Assembly (NCBI GenBank): GCA_022826645.1
Contig: JAJDUM010000097.1
Location: 1 to 64,000, forward strand
From: Candidatus Poribacteria bacterium
GTDB taxonomy: Bacteria; Poribacteria; WGA-4E; PCPOR2b
Length of the DNA stretch: 64,000 nucleotides
Direction: 5' to 3'
This document shows, in pieces, positions 25,535-35,600 of this stretch (position 1 is its first letter; the number at the start of each line of letters is the position of its first letter). The translations under genes and the position numbers were made by a program. The notes below the pieces were generated by a model. That model was not told where the DNA came from. It was given only the letters and a program-made list of their open reading frames with translations, and ran no database searches.

Positions 25535-25598
25535 AATTTTCCTTATAGGTAGTTCAGATTCTTGAATCTCTATAGCCGGTCAGAAGCTATATGCAATC

Positions 25599-26483
25599 TC
25601 AATCTGCTCTGTGCATGACCACGCCCTTCGGATTCTCAAAAGCGTCAATCCAGAGGCGACACCACTCTTCATGATCGCGCATCACACTGTCCGGATCACG
25701 TTCGCTGCGCACAACAAAGTCCGGATGGCCCGTGCGACCCGTGTGATGACCGGTTGGGTGGTAGCGTAGGTCCATTGACCAGCGGCATTTATCCGAACGG
25801 TTAGGCATCCCACGATGTGGTGTGAAGCGGCTCATCAGTACCAGATCGCCCCTGGAGCAGTCCATTGACTCAGGTTCGATCTCTGGGAGGTCTTCAGGAT
25901 AAATGGTTGTTCCACCTTCGGGTTGATGCCGCAGATAGCCCTCCTTGACCACGCCGGGCAAGACCTCCAAACATCCCATCTCAGCGGTTGCATCACCCAA
26001 TGGGAGCCAGCAAGTGATGATGTCCGAGCCTTCCGCCTCCGGCATGATCACACCAGCATCTTGGTGCAGAGGCCCGATATGCGATGCGGGATTGCTGTCC
26101 TCATAGTACCGGATGGGCGGTGTGGGGCGCAGGTGCTGGATCGGATTGCACACGATTTCCGGTCCGACGAGCGATTCAATGACATCGAGTAGGTTTTTAT
26201 TGTGCAAAAAATCAAAGACCGCCTTGCCACGATAGTTCATGATATCAAGACCGTTGCCAATCTCCCTACATTGTGCGAAAAGTCGTCCGTACCGTGTCTC
26301 AAACGGCTCATCCTCGCATAGGAACTCGATCTTTCCCTCTTCCTTCAGTTCAAGTGCCCGACGATCTATGAACTCACATATCTCGTCGATTACCGGCTGC
26401 AAGTCCTCATCAGTGACGGCATTCTTGGCGATAAGGACCCCGCGGGTCTGAAATTCTTCAATCTGTTCAGGTGTCAACCTCAT
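25599..26483 (-). CDS. Phytanoyl-CoA dioxygenase family protein
   Basis: 294 residues, a PhyH-type Fe(II)/2-oxoglutarate oxygenase. H140-x-D142 (GPLHQDAG) and H223 (RFTPHRGMPN) make the iron triad; R234 or R240 would hold 2-oxoglutarate. Such enzymes hydroxylate fatty acyl-CoA, ectoine, chlorinating or natural-product substrates; substrate unknown here. GGAGGA precedes the ATG. It differs clearly from the HEAT-fused PhyH at 17961. Confidence 0.9.
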   Translation of the reverse strand: MRLTPEQIEEFQTRGVLIAKNAVTDEDLQPVIDEICEFIDRRALELKEEGKIEFLCEDEPFETRYGRLFAQCREIGNGLDIMNYRGKAVFDFLHNKNLLDVIESLVGPEIVCNPIQHLRPTPPIRYYEDSNPASHIGPLHQDAGVIMPEAEGSDIITCWLPLGDATAEMGCLEVLPGVVKEGYLRHQPEGGTTIYPEDLPEIEPESMDCSRGDLVLMSRFTPHRGMPNRSDKCRWSMDLRYHPTGHHTGRTGHPDFVVRSERDPDSVMRDHEEWCRLWIDAFENPKGVVMHRAD

Positions 26484-26537
26484 ACTGTTCCTCCGAATTC
26501 AGATGATAGGGATTCGAAACGCGATCCGTATTCTTTT

Positions 26538-27482
26538 CTAATGAACCCTGACCAACTTACGAAAGCTGCGAACCTCTCTGGGCGGAGAAAGCGTTCGACC
26601 ATAGGCTGCCCAAGAAACCTCGCCCACGTATATATCCCCGTGCAAATCAATTGCTATGCCGTGGGGTGAGATAAATTGTCCGGGACCTTCCCCACGTTTC
26701 ACGTCACCCAACCTTGCTAGACACCGACCGGTGAGGTCATGAACGGTAACGCAGCCGCCGATGTTGGGATAGTCGGCGTTCACCTCAAGCTGGGTGGGAA
26801 CTTGACCGATATAGACCAGATCGTTTTCGATGTGCAGTCCGCAGGGACGGTGCATATTATTCCACTGGTCTAGATAGCGACCATCCGCATCGAATATTTG
26901 TACACGGTGACTCTCCCGGTCAGCGATATATACTGTGCCGTTACTGTCGGTGCAGACGCTGTGTACCAAGTTGAACTGCCCCGGATCAGTGCCATACTCT
27001 CCCCAAGAGAAAAGATGCTTCCCATCAGGTGAGAATTTGTGCACTCTGGCGTTACCGTATCCGTCCGATATGTAGAGTTCATCAATTTTCGGGTCAAAGG
27101 CTACCTTGGTTGGACGGTTGAAGGGTTCACCGCTATGAATTGGTGCGGGTTCGTCGGGTGTGCCGATAGTCATCAAGACCTCGCCATCGGGGGTACATTT
27201 CCGGATCGAATGGTCGCCGTCGTCCACGCAATAGAGCATTCCATCGGGACCGACCGTGACACCGTGGGCACGGGTGAACAGATCCTCTCCCCACGAAGCG
27301 ACAAAGCTCCCGTCCGGTTCAAAAATTATCATGGGGTGCTCGCCCCGATTGAAGACATAGACGCGGTCTTGCGAATCCACCACGACATCAGCGACCTCCT
27401 TAAAACTCCAGCCATCAGGCAACTGTGCCCAATCCGCCAATTCCTCATAGATATAATCTTCAGCGCCAAGTCTTGTTGCCAT
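26538..27482 (-). CDS. NHL-repeat six-bladed beta-propeller
   Basis: 314 residues from the ATG at 27482, six bases after AGGAGG; the open frame six codons longer starts at TTG. At least five NHL blades are seen, e.g. VVDSQDRVYVFNRGEHPMII, VGPDGMLYCVDDGDHSIRK, IDELYISDGYGNARVHKFSP, DSNGTVYIADRESHRVQIFD, IDLHGDIYVGEVSW. It resembles bacterial relatives of peptidyl-amidoglycolate lyase. No signal peptide, so a cytoplasmic lyase, lactonase or binding role is possible. Confidence 0.85.
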   Translation of the reverse strand: MATRLGAEDYIYEELADWAQLPDGWSFKEVADVVVDSQDRVYVFNRGEHPMIIFEPDGSFVASWGEDLFTRAHGVTVGPDGMLYCVDDGDHSIRKCTPDGEVLMTIGTPDEPAPIHSGEPFNRPTKVAFDPKIDELYISDGYGNARVHKFSPDGKHLFSWGEYGTDPGQFNLVHSVCTDSNGTVYIADRESHRVQIFDADGRYLDQWNNMHRPCGLHIENDLVYIGQVPTQLEVNADYPNIGGCVTVHDLTGRCLARLGDVKRGEGPGQFISPHGIAIDLHGDIYVGEVSWAAYGRTLSPPREVRSFRKLVRVH

Positions 27483-27531
27483 GCCATGCCTCCTTTGCAA
27501 AAAATGATTTTATAAAAATAGTTTTTTGTAC

Positions 27532-27585
27532 CATCCCGATACAATCGGGATGATCCGAGTACGCAAACTAATCCCGACACGTCGG
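27532..27585. repeat. CCCGAT-type palindromes (pair)
   Basis: CATCCCGAT-ACA-ATCGGGATG at 27532-27552 with perfect nine-base arms; a weaker TCCCGAC-AC-GTCGGA lies at about 27572-27585. The same core occurs at 3304 and 42641. Confidence 0.7.
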
Positions 27586-27664
27586 AACGCTACATTTGTC
27601 GAATTAGCAAAATCAAAATGTGAACATGCCCTTGCAACTTAGGTTATTTTGATTTGTGTAGATC

Positions 27665-28858
27665 TCAGAAATCCTCTAAACTGAACCGATAACCTCGAAT
27701 CTGCGCCATCGGTGCATCGTCGTTGATGTAGTTTACAGCAAAGAAGTTCCCTCGCTCGTATTCGACCCAAGCAGCGTAGCCGCTATCGGCACCGAGGTTA
27801 TTGGCGTCGAGGTCGAGCGGGAGCAGCAAGCCCTTTTGGGTCGCTTTATCTGGACCGAGCGCACTCTCCAGCGGTTCCAGAAATGCAAAGGTATGTACCG
27901 ATGAACCGCCTGCAGCCACAATCACCTCGTCATCTGTTACCAATTCACTGGGACCCGGTTGTCTACGGGCGATAAACTCTTCGTTTGCAGGGACTCTTGG
28001 GATGACAATGGTGCGCCGCGCCAACCGTTTCCCCCAAGTCTCCTCAGACATGTCAACACGCCAACAGGAGTGTAACCCAAAACGCCCGACGATTAACATA
28101 AACCCATCTTGCGTGAGTCCTGCGACTGGCATACCGTGAGCGGCTGGGTTTAGGGTGTCGTAGGGACCTTCCCACCGGTAACCGCCATCTGCTGAAGTCA
28201 TCTTTTGTAACGGGCTGCCCGAGTCCTCCCGCAGATAGACAACCAATTCCCCATTGGGACAAGGCACGATGGTGGCTTCGCCGAGTTCGCGGTCAGGGCT
28301 GTCGAAGATGGTCAGCGGTACTTCCCACGTCTGTCCCTCGTCGTGACTTGTTGTGATGTTTTGAATACTCCGTCCAGTTTTCGGGTTAGTAACGTTGCTT
28401 GGGAGCAGCCACCGTCCATCATCCATTTCCGTGACTATATCCGGGCAGATGCCTTTGACCGGGGTTGGGATCGGATCCGACCAGCTTTCTCCATCATCGT
28501 CACTGAACCAGAGCACAATGTGGCAGTTCGCCTCTCCTTCACCCCACTCGCCCGGTGGAAAAAGATATGTATCACAGAGCAGTAGAAGCCGTCCGTCCTT
28601 GAGCTGCTGTATTTTGGGACAATTCCACGTTGTCAAGATGCCGGTCGATTTGTCCTCATCGCGAATCACCTGTGCTTCGGACCAGGTGTGTCCCGCATCA
28701 TCGCTGATCCGGACGATTAAGCGACAAAACTCACTGGCAACATGACCGTTGCTCTCGCGGTAGGTCAGGATGATTCTGCCGGTTCGGGAACGACAGATAT
28801 AGGGAAAGCACTCATAGATGTCATCGTTTCGTGAAATGCTGAATTTCTCGATTGCCAT
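27665..28858 (-). CDS. Sialidase-like BNR/Asp-box beta-propeller
   Basis: 397 residues from ATG 28858 (the frame opens six codons earlier at TTG). Four Asp-box repeats are clear: SDDAGHTWS, SDDDGESWSDP, SHDEGQTWEVP and SADGGYRWEGP. The N-terminus has ICRSRTGRIILTYRE, where the Arg could be one of the three substrate-carboxylate Args. There is no signal peptide. Proteins of this group include exo-sialidases and related glycan-binding enzymes, so sialidase activity is not proven. Confidence 0.8.
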   Translation of the reverse strand: MAIEKFSISRNDDIYECFPYICRSRTGRIILTYRESNGHVASEFCRLIVRISDDAGHTWSEAQVIRDEDKSTGILTTWNCPKIQQLKDGRLLLLCDTYLFPPGEWGEGEANCHIVLWFSDDDGESWSDPIPTPVKGICPDIVTEMDDGRWLLPSNVTNPKTGRSIQNITTSHDEGQTWEVPLTIFDSPDRELGEATIVPCPNGELVVYLREDSGSPLQKMTSADGGYRWEGPYDTLNPAAHGMPVAGLTQDGFMLIVGRFGLHSCWRVDMSEETWGKRLARRTIVIPRVPANEEFIARRQPGPSELVTDDEVIVAAGGSSVHTFAFLEPLESALGPDKATQKGLLLPLDLDANNLGADSGYAAWVEYERGNFFAVNYINDDAPMAQIRGYRFSLEDF

Positions 28859-28895
28859 AGTTATTGTTCCGTCCAATCAATTATGTGAGAGGAAT

Positions 28896-29837
28896 TTACG
28901 AAGTGTCCTGCGATTTTAGCTTGAGTATCTCCAGCAACTTCTCATCCCGTTCTGAGGCGAGCGCGTTTGCCTTTCCCGGTGGGTACTCATAAAAGCCAGA
29001 ACCGGTCTTTGCACCCAATTTCCCGGCTGCGACTAAATCCTGTAGCACTTTTGGGGAATCGGTTGCATTGCTCAAGGATTTGGCAACGTAGCTTCCGACT
29101 GTGTTGAAAATATCAAGGCCACCGAGATCTGCAATTTCTAACGGTCCAAGCAACGCCCACCGCAATCCTAATCCATGCTTCATTACTGCATCAATGTCAG
29201 CGGGTGATGCGATCCCTTCCTCGACAAGATGTAACGCTTCGCGGACTACGGCAAACTGTAGGCGGCTGGCGACAAATCCGGGGACATCCTTCTGTACCAG
29301 AATCGGTTGCTTCTGCATCTGTTTCAACAGATCAATTAAAACTTCGCAGGTCGCATCGGAGGTCGCTTCGCCCTTGATAACTTCCACCGCTGGAACAATT
29401 TCTGGCGGATTGAAGAAGTGCACCCCCGCAAATCGCTCGGGGTAGGAGACTGCTGTGGCAATCCCCGAAATGCTTAAGCCCGAAGTATTTGTTGTAAAGA
29501 GCGTCCTTGCGTCGCAGGTTTCATCCAGTTGTCGGAAGATGTCCTGTTTGACTTCCAGGTTTTCGGCGATCGATTCCGAGATCAAGTCAACCTCCGCGAG
29601 CGCGGTCAGGTCGTGGGTGGTGTAAATTTGTGCGCTTGCGGTATCTGTCGCCGCTCCAATAGGGACAGGTTTTGCAGCAACCTTAGATTGGAGGCGTTCT
29701 ATGGCGCGCTGCATCCCCTCTTGACTTCTATTGTACAGAATGACGGTGTAGCCAAATTTCACAAAGATTTCTGCGACACCCGCCCCCATTGTGCCTGCAC
29801 CGATGACTCCAATCGTTTTAATACCTTCAATAGCCAT
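28896..29837 (-). CDS. 3-hydroxyacyl-CoA dehydrogenase
   Basis: 313 residues, single-function HBD type. The NAD fold starts with IGVIGAGTMGAGVAEIFVKFGY; NTSGLSI and VHFFNPPEIVPAVEVIKG (catalytic His) follow, then KDVPGFVASRL. The C-terminal helical domain carries GLGLRWALLGPLEIADLGGLD. It oxidises L-3-hydroxyacyl-CoA. No thiolase or crotonase is near, and some homologues use other hydroxy acids. It starts 3 bases after the aldo/keto reductase stop on the same strand. Confidence 0.92.
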   Translation of the reverse strand: MAIEGIKTIGVIGAGTMGAGVAEIFVKFGYTVILYNRSQEGMQRAIERLQSKVAAKPVPIGAATDTASAQIYTTHDLTALAEVDLISESIAENLEVKQDIFRQLDETCDARTLFTTNTSGLSISGIATAVSYPERFAGVHFFNPPEIVPAVEVIKGEATSDATCEVLIDLLKQMQKQPILVQKDVPGFVASRLQFAVVREALHLVEEGIASPADIDAVMKHGLGLRWALLGPLEIADLGGLDIFNTVGSYVAKSLSNATDSPKVLQDLVAAGKLGAKTGSGFYEYPPGKANALASERDEKLLEILKLKSQDTS

Positions 29838-29840
29838 GCT

Positions 29841-30740
29841 CTATCCCTCTGCCAATACTGTTTCAATTGCCTGCAATTCTGTGTCCGTCAATTGCCATCC
29901 CTGTCCTCCGACATGTTCGGCAACCTGTTCAGGTGTCTTTGCACCGACGAGGACACAGGTAATTCCCTGCAGCCGCAACTGCCAGCCAATTGCTAATTGA
30001 ATGAGCGTGAGATTCCGTTCCTGAGCGATACTTTGTAACTTATTTGCTGTCGCCAAGTTCCGCCGAAATTCCTCCCCCTGAAATCGGGTCATCCCGGAAC
30101 GCTCGTCGTCTGCCGGAAATTGGTGGTCTGGCGTGTATTTACCGGTCAATAGTCCTTTGGCTAATGGACTGTACGGGAGGATGCCGATACCGTGCGCCTC
30201 GCAGTAGGGTAGTGTTTCCGTTTCGATCTCACGATCGAGCAGGCTGTAACGCGGTTGAAGTGAATGGAAAGATGCGGTCTGGGCAGCGAGTTCCATCTGC
30301 TCAACGTTGAAGTTGGAGACACCGATGTAGCGCGTCTTGCCTTCTTGTCGCAACCTCTCCATCATTTCCATACTGTCATCAACCGGATATTGTGGGTTCC
30401 AGCCGTGGATCTGGTAGAGGTCTACATGGTCTGTTTGTAAAGCGCGCAGGCTATTCTCCATCGCACGCCGGATGGCATCCGGCGAATAGTCCCGGCTGAC
30501 CTTTGTGGCAAGAAAAACCTGATTTCGTCGTCCGTCCTTCAGCGCTTTGCCGATGATTGCCTCCGACACACGGTATGATTGGGCGGTATCAATGAGTGTA
30601 ATGCCGTGGTCAAGCACCGCGTGCACCGTTGAAATTGCTGCCCCTTCGTCCACCACGCCCATCGCTCCACCAATGGGCCACGCCCCAAAGCCGATTACAG
30701 ATACATGGTCACCATCTTTTCCTAACTGTCGCTTTTCCAT
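29841..30740 (-). CDS. Aldo/keto reductase
   Basis: 299 residues. The AKR tetrad is visible: D52 and Y57 in IDTAQSYR, K in FLATKVSRD, H in LYQIHGWNP. The fold's NADPH loop (LVGAKTPEQVAEHV) is at the C-terminus. GGGAGG precedes the ATG. It likely reduces a sugar aldehyde or ketone with NADPH and is co-transcribed with the downstream 3-hydroxyacyl-CoA dehydrogenase. Confidence 0.93.
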   Translation of the reverse strand: MEKRQLGKDGDHVSVIGFGAWPIGGAMGVVDEGAAISTVHAVLDHGITLIDTAQSYRVSEAIIGKALKDGRRNQVFLATKVSRDYSPDAIRRAMENSLRALQTDHVDLYQIHGWNPQYPVDDSMEMMERLRQEGKTRYIGVSNFNVEQMELAAQTASFHSLQPRYSLLDREIETETLPYCEAHGIGILPYSPLAKGLLTGKYTPDHQFPADDERSGMTRFQGEEFRRNLATANKLQSIAQERNLTLIQLAIGWQLRLQGITCVLVGAKTPEQVAEHVGGQGWQLTDTELQAIETVLAEG

Positions 30741-31076
30741 CTGCTCGCCTCCCGCAAGTACCTAATCAAGGATTTACTTTATGTCCGTTTTTATTCGATC
30801 TAAGTCCTAAGCATTTTAGCACACCGTCGTTTTTTGTGTGAACGAAAATCCTCGCCACTTCCACCTGAATCAGGAAGTACAGGAGTGATTTTACCTGATT
30901 TATGTTAGCATACCCGACACAAGAAACCACATCAGTACCCTATCATGCTGCACTTGAAAGCAGATGGATTTTTTTTGTATTCAAATCTGCGTTGAGGTAT
31001 AATATTAAACAACATTGAGTAAACTTTTCTTATCTTATTTTATGTTTTAGACATCACGATTTTCATTGGAGAGACG
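30741..31076. other. Divergent intergenic region before moaD
   Basis: 336 bases between the aldo/keto reductase and moaD. It holds the strong promoter at 30975. ACTTCC...GGAAGT near 30856-30877 can form a small hairpin. It does not resemble a Moco riboswitch. Confidence 0.45.
30975..31003 (+). promoter_or_regulatory. Promoter of moaDE
   Basis: TTGTAT (30975-30980), 17-base spacer, TATAAT (30998-31003), 74 bases before the moaD ATG. Confidence 0.65.
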
Positions 31077-31331
31077 ATGAAGGTTAAAGTTAAATATTTT
31101 GCAGTTTTACATGAGGAGTTGGATAGAGACGAAGAGGATATGGACCTGCCAGAGGGAACAACGGTGAGAACTATTTTGGACCGGCTCGAGGCGGAGTGGC
31201 CCGAAATCGCAGAATACTACGATGTAATGCAGATGTCTGTGAATTGGGAGTATGCCACGCCGGATAGCGAACTTTCAGATGGCGACGAAGTCGCCCTGAT
31301 TCCGCCGGTGACTGGAGGTCAAGATGTTTAA
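31077..31331 (+). CDS. moaD: Molybdopterin synthase sulfur carrier subunit MoaD
   Basis: 84 residues of ubiquitin-like fold (MKVKVKYFAVLHEELDRDEED; DGDEVALIPPVTGG). The family ends in Gly-Gly, which is adenylated and thiocarboxylated. Here three residues follow (GGQDV), because the stop lies inside the start of moaE. Either the tail is trimmed by a protease, as known for some ThiS/MoaD-like proteins, or this carrier works differently. GGAGAG is close to the ATG. It supplies sulfur for molybdopterin together with MoaE. Confidence 0.85.
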   Translation: MKVKVKYFAVLHEELDRDEEDMDLPEGTTVRTILDRLEAEWPEIAEYYDVMQMSVNWEYATPDSELSDGDEVALIPPVTGGQDV

Positions 31332-31758
31332 AATTACGAGCGACGAAATCGAATTAGGAGATGTGATTCGTGCGGTCGAAGCGGGAGATGCAGGGGCAAT
31401 CGTGCACTTCTTGGGAGTCGTGCGCAACAACACGGAGGGCAGGGAGGTCTCTTATCTCGAATACGAAGCCTATCCGCCAATGGCAGAAAAGAAGATGGCG
31501 GAAATCGCACAGGAAATCCACGAAAAATGGAGGCTGGACCGCGTTGCTATAATTCATCGCGTCGGACGACTAGAAATCGGTGAGGTAAGCGTTGCCGTCG
31601 CTGTCGCTTCTCCGCATCGTAAGGAAGCGTTTGAGGCATGCCATTACGCGATGAATAGACTCAAACAAATTGTGCCTATCTGGAAACGTGAAGTTTGGGC
31701 AGATGGTGCGGAGGAATGGGTCAAGCCCGATCCTGTCTTCTTTCAGTCGAAAACCTAA
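31324..31758 (+). CDS. moaE: Molybdopterin synthase catalytic subunit MoaE
   Basis: 144 residues. Typical motifs: GAIVHFLGVVRNNTEGREVSYLEYEAYPPMA, IIHRVGRLEIGE, VAVASPHRKEAFEACHYAMNRLK and PIWKREVW (with the catalytic Lys). It overlaps moaD by eight bases. It converts precursor Z to molybdopterin, needed by the exported sulfite-oxidase-like enzyme at 5.8 kb. Confidence 0.96.
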   Translation: MFKITSDEIELGDVIRAVEAGDAGAIVHFLGVVRNNTEGREVSYLEYEAYPPMAEKKMAEIAQEIHEKWRLDRVAIIHRVGRLEIGEVSVAVAVASPHRKEAFEACHYAMNRLKQIVPIWKREVWADGAEEWVKPDPVFFQSKT

Positions 31759-31795
31759 GGCTTACGTTTGAAGGTCGGCGCAGGAACGGGAAAAA

Positions 31796-32599
31796 ATGAA
31801 CACGACACTGAGAGTATTCGCTGCTATCAGTATGATGATAGTGGGTTTTTGCATCGTGGGTTGCGGCGGTGATAGCGAAACAGATTCACCGACTCCAACC
31901 GTAGAAAAGAAACCTAAAATCAAGTTTGGACTTGATGGAGATATATACCGAAATCGAAGGTTGTTCAAGGTTTCCAATCTACCTGTTGATGATTGGACCG
32001 TCAAGGAGGTAAATAGAACAGTCGAGGGAGAGAACGAAGAGGATCTCATCGGCTGGGTCCCTCTGCCTTGGTCGTTGTTTACTACAACATACACGCGTGG
32101 AGAGGACTTTTTCATTGACCGCGTGTCCAACGAGGTGATTTCCCTTCTATTCATGCAGCCGGTTTCAGAAAAGGATTTTGTCAATACTTTGCCGGAAGCA
32201 CTTACCAATCAGATTCCTTTTATCTATATTTTTATTGAACTGCAAAGTGGTACTGATTTCGATTCGTCCAAAAACGCTGCCGTAGAAATCCTAGAATCAT
32301 TCACGCCCCCCTTTGACTGGACAGATAAGATACATGAGGTAACCAATCAGGGAACACTCTTTTCCAAAGATCGCCGCCACGGTTATTTCTGGGAAATTGT
32401 ACTGGACGAAGAAATCCCACTACTTTTCAATGAACAGATCCTTGAAGTCGCAAGCAAAGCCAAACAATCCTTCTTTCTAAGTCGCTTGGAAAACAGCCGC
32501 TTTATCTATCGAATTTTGTTCTGGGCACCAACCGATCAATACGATACGTATGTGTCTGTTTATGATAAGATTGTGTCTTCGGCCGAATTTCGACTCTAA
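31796..32599 (+). CDS. Lipoprotein of unknown function
   Basis: 267 residues. The signal peptide ends in the lipobox I-V-G-C23, so a lipid-anchored envelope protein. The mature part shows an alternating helix/strand pattern with no motif I recognise (DWTVKEVNRTVEGENEEDLIGW; VEILESFTPPFDWTDKI; a C-terminal FWAPTDQYDTYVSVYDKIV). GGAACGGG precedes the ATG. It ends 10 bases before the end of the giant convergent envelope gene. Confidence 0.75.
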   Translation: MNTTLRVFAAISMMIVGFCIVGCGGDSETDSPTPTVEKKPKIKFGLDGDIYRNRRLFKVSNLPVDDWTVKEVNRTVEGENEEDLIGWVPLPWSLFTTTYTRGEDFFIDRVSNEVISLLFMQPVSEKDFVNTLPEALTNQIPFIYIFIELQSGTDFDSSKNAAVEILESFTPPFDWTDKIHEVTNQGTLFSKDRRHGYFWEIVLDEEIPLLFNEQILEVASKAKQSFFLSRLENSRFIYRILFWAPTDQYDTYVSVYDKIVSSAEFRL

Positions 32600-32609
32600 T
32601 CGAACATTC

Positions 32610-35600
32610 TTACAACTCTGCCACAACCTCCATTCCCACTCGGTGTTCCGGTTTATTCTGTTCCGTTGAAAGTAGGCGGTAGTTGAATCGTAGTAAAAGA
32701 TCTGTCACTTTCCGGACTTTATAATCCGCTGTGGTGCGAACTTCGTGGCTTATCCCTTCGTAGAAGTTATATCGTGTAAAAGGGATGCCGCCTTCACTGC
32801 TTCCGTGGTTGAGTCGGTAGGTAAAGTCGAATCGTCCTTTGCGGATAAAGGAATAGGTCAGTCGGTTTTCGAGCGAAAACGTTTGTGTCCGGGCTTCCGG
32901 CATGTCGTCAAGATGCTCACGATCAGCGGTAGATTCGTGGATGCCGGCAACGCCAAACTGTAGAACGCGGCTGAGTTCGTAGTTGAATTCAATCGTGTTC
33001 GTCCGCTCAAACTGTGTTAGATCGGAAATCGCTGCTGACGCATTCCCCTCCAGATCGAGTTCAGTAAACTGTTCCTCTTCCCGCCGTTGTTCCCATTTTG
33101 CCTTGAATGAGAGTTTCGACGTTGGGTTCAGCGTTACATCTATCTCCCAATCCCGGCTATGCCGGCGTCGTTCGCGGTTATTAATCCGTTTGTTCAGCAG
33201 ACGATTGGTATCAAATCCGAGATCCAAGTTCAGTAGCGGTGAAGGGGAAAAGTCGAGCCGATACCGCTGATTGACTCTCCCAAAAACTGTACGTTCGTTG
33301 CGCAAGTTGCGCAACAGGTAGAGGCTTGATGGATCCGGATCCTCCTGTTCTTCCGTTATATTGACAACAGCCTGACCCCGAATAGCGTTTGCCAACCATA
33401 CTAAGTTACTTGGGGCTTCGGGCTGCTTGGCCCCAGCGGTTACCTCACTCCTTCGACGCGATGTGAGACGGCGGGGTTGAAAACGCAGACTCAACTTCAT
33501 ATCGATTGCAGAAACGGGTTTGTCCTCGACATTCTGGATGAATTTGATATAGTCTCCCTCCTCAAAATCTTCCCGGTAATGCAGGTCATCGATCTTTACA
33601 TAATGCCCCTCGCCCGGCTTGATTTCCCGCCCTGTGAAAGGATTGATGTTTGTGAAAATTTCACGTCGTTCCGTCGCCAGTTTCTTGTCGAGTTCGTATA
33701 TGAGTTGACCGTCCAATGCTCGGTTGAATGGCGTTAGGCGCATTTCAATATCTGCTAATTGTGTCCTTGAGTTGGAGGCCGGTCCTCGTTGTGCTTCAAA
33801 CACTCGCCGAGAGATATTTGTCGAGACATGTGCCCACTTACGCGGTTGCGAAAAAAACCCTACCGTCCAAGTTCTTGCGTTCGTCGCAGACTGCCAATCC
33901 GAGAAGCCTAACGCCTTTCCATCAACCGTAAGCAAAGGTTCTTTATCGTAGGCCTCCTCTATCGCATATTTCGTATTAACCGAGATCCATCGAAAATCTA
34001 CCAGATCGAGTCGTGCTGTCGATATATCCCGTTTTCGGTTGAGATTTACATTATCGTCGAAGTCGAGATCAATTGCCTCTAACTGTTCAACGGAAGCGTT
34101 CAGATTGAGCACACGAACGCGCTGGGAGAGTTGTCCATACCTACGAGTTTTGCGGAACTGATCCTGTCCCCTGACTTTCGAGGTGCTCCGCCGATAGTCG
34201 CCTTTGAGACGCGGGATGTATGGACGCTTCACCAACCCTTCCCGCGGATTGAAGTCAAATCCACCGTTGAGGTTATTACGAAGGGTAACATCGGGGAGTG
34301 GGGCAACCGTCTCGGAACTGTTGAGGCTTTGCTGGTCTGCTGATTTCCTGAAATGTTCCTCCGTGCGCCCTAAGCCGTAGTCGAGTTTGAGCCAGTTTAC
34401 CGGCTTCACCTGTAGGTCAAGATCTACGGACTTCTCATCGGGGTTCTGGGCGGCACCCACGCCACCCAATAGATACAGGTCATCGAACTGTTCATCGCTG
34501 TACTGTTCCTCGTATCGGAACCGTGTGCGGTTGGTACTTGACGCACCGACAGGTACGAAATCCGCATCAAGAGATCGGAGTTCCATATTCAACATCAGTT
34601 TTTCGGTTGACGAATTCGCGAGGAGTTTCCAAGCACGGCTGAGTGTCTTTTGGTCTTGGTTGGAGAAGGTGTTCCGATCTAATGCACCGAACGCTATCTG
34701 CCCTTCCAGTATCGGAGCGTGTTGTAGAAAGCCTTGGCTCTCGGTGAAGTCGAGGCGCCCATTGATGTCCCATACGGTGCGCCGCTGTGGAGCGATCAGA
34801 GGATTTCCATCTTCGTCTGCATCCAACTCGTTTCTCTGGAGTTCCTTGAAGTCCTGTTCATTTATGATGATGAACGCATTTTCCGGATCATTTAGATCCG
34901 ATTCAACCGCATAGCCGACTCCAATCGTGACGCGCTCGCCGGGCAGATTCAGCGAACCACTGACACCTTGCAGATTTCGCTGATATGCCAAGTCTTCGGG
35001 GATATATTCAAAATCAACGCGGATTACATCGTTGCTTGTGATTAAGTGTTTACTTGTAAATTCGATAATTGGGTCGCCGTAGTCGCGGATCACGTAGTCG
35101 TTGTTTTCTCCGCGACGCATCCGGTGACCATTCAACCAGACAATTTCGGTTCCCGCTTTGACAATGACAAACTCACCATCGACATCGATCCGGTATTCGC
35201 TGCGCCCTTCTTCGCCCCTGATTGTCTTGCTGGCAGATTGACCCTTGGGGATGGCGGTCGGTATAAGATGAAATTTCCCCCACCTGAAATCTCCTGAGAC
35301 CTGCACCCCCTCCAGCGCACGATCGAAGAATATATCTGTATTGCCCAGCGATCCTTCGAAGTCGCCCAACATCCCTGTGACATTTGGGCTTGTTATACGG
35401 ATGAGTTTCTGATCAATGTCTTGAATATTTTCAGTTGTGCCTTCAGGTTGGATGGGCAGATCTTGGTCCGAGAGCAGGGCTGTGACGCTCACATTTTCCG
35501 AGACTTTTCCGTCGACGCTGATTCGCAAGGCGCGTTCCGGAGACAGTGATCTGTTGCTGCCAACCGAAACACCGAATGTTTGAGTTCCTGTTACCTGCAC

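Noticed and set aside
31021-31076. Moco riboswitch before moaDE
   Set aside because: The leader after the promoter is only about 65 bases, A+T rich and without the needed stems.
34387-34914. 175-codon plus-strand frame inside the giant envelope gene
   Set aside because: Antisense to a continuous 1150-residue frame; Ser/Arg-rich shadow.
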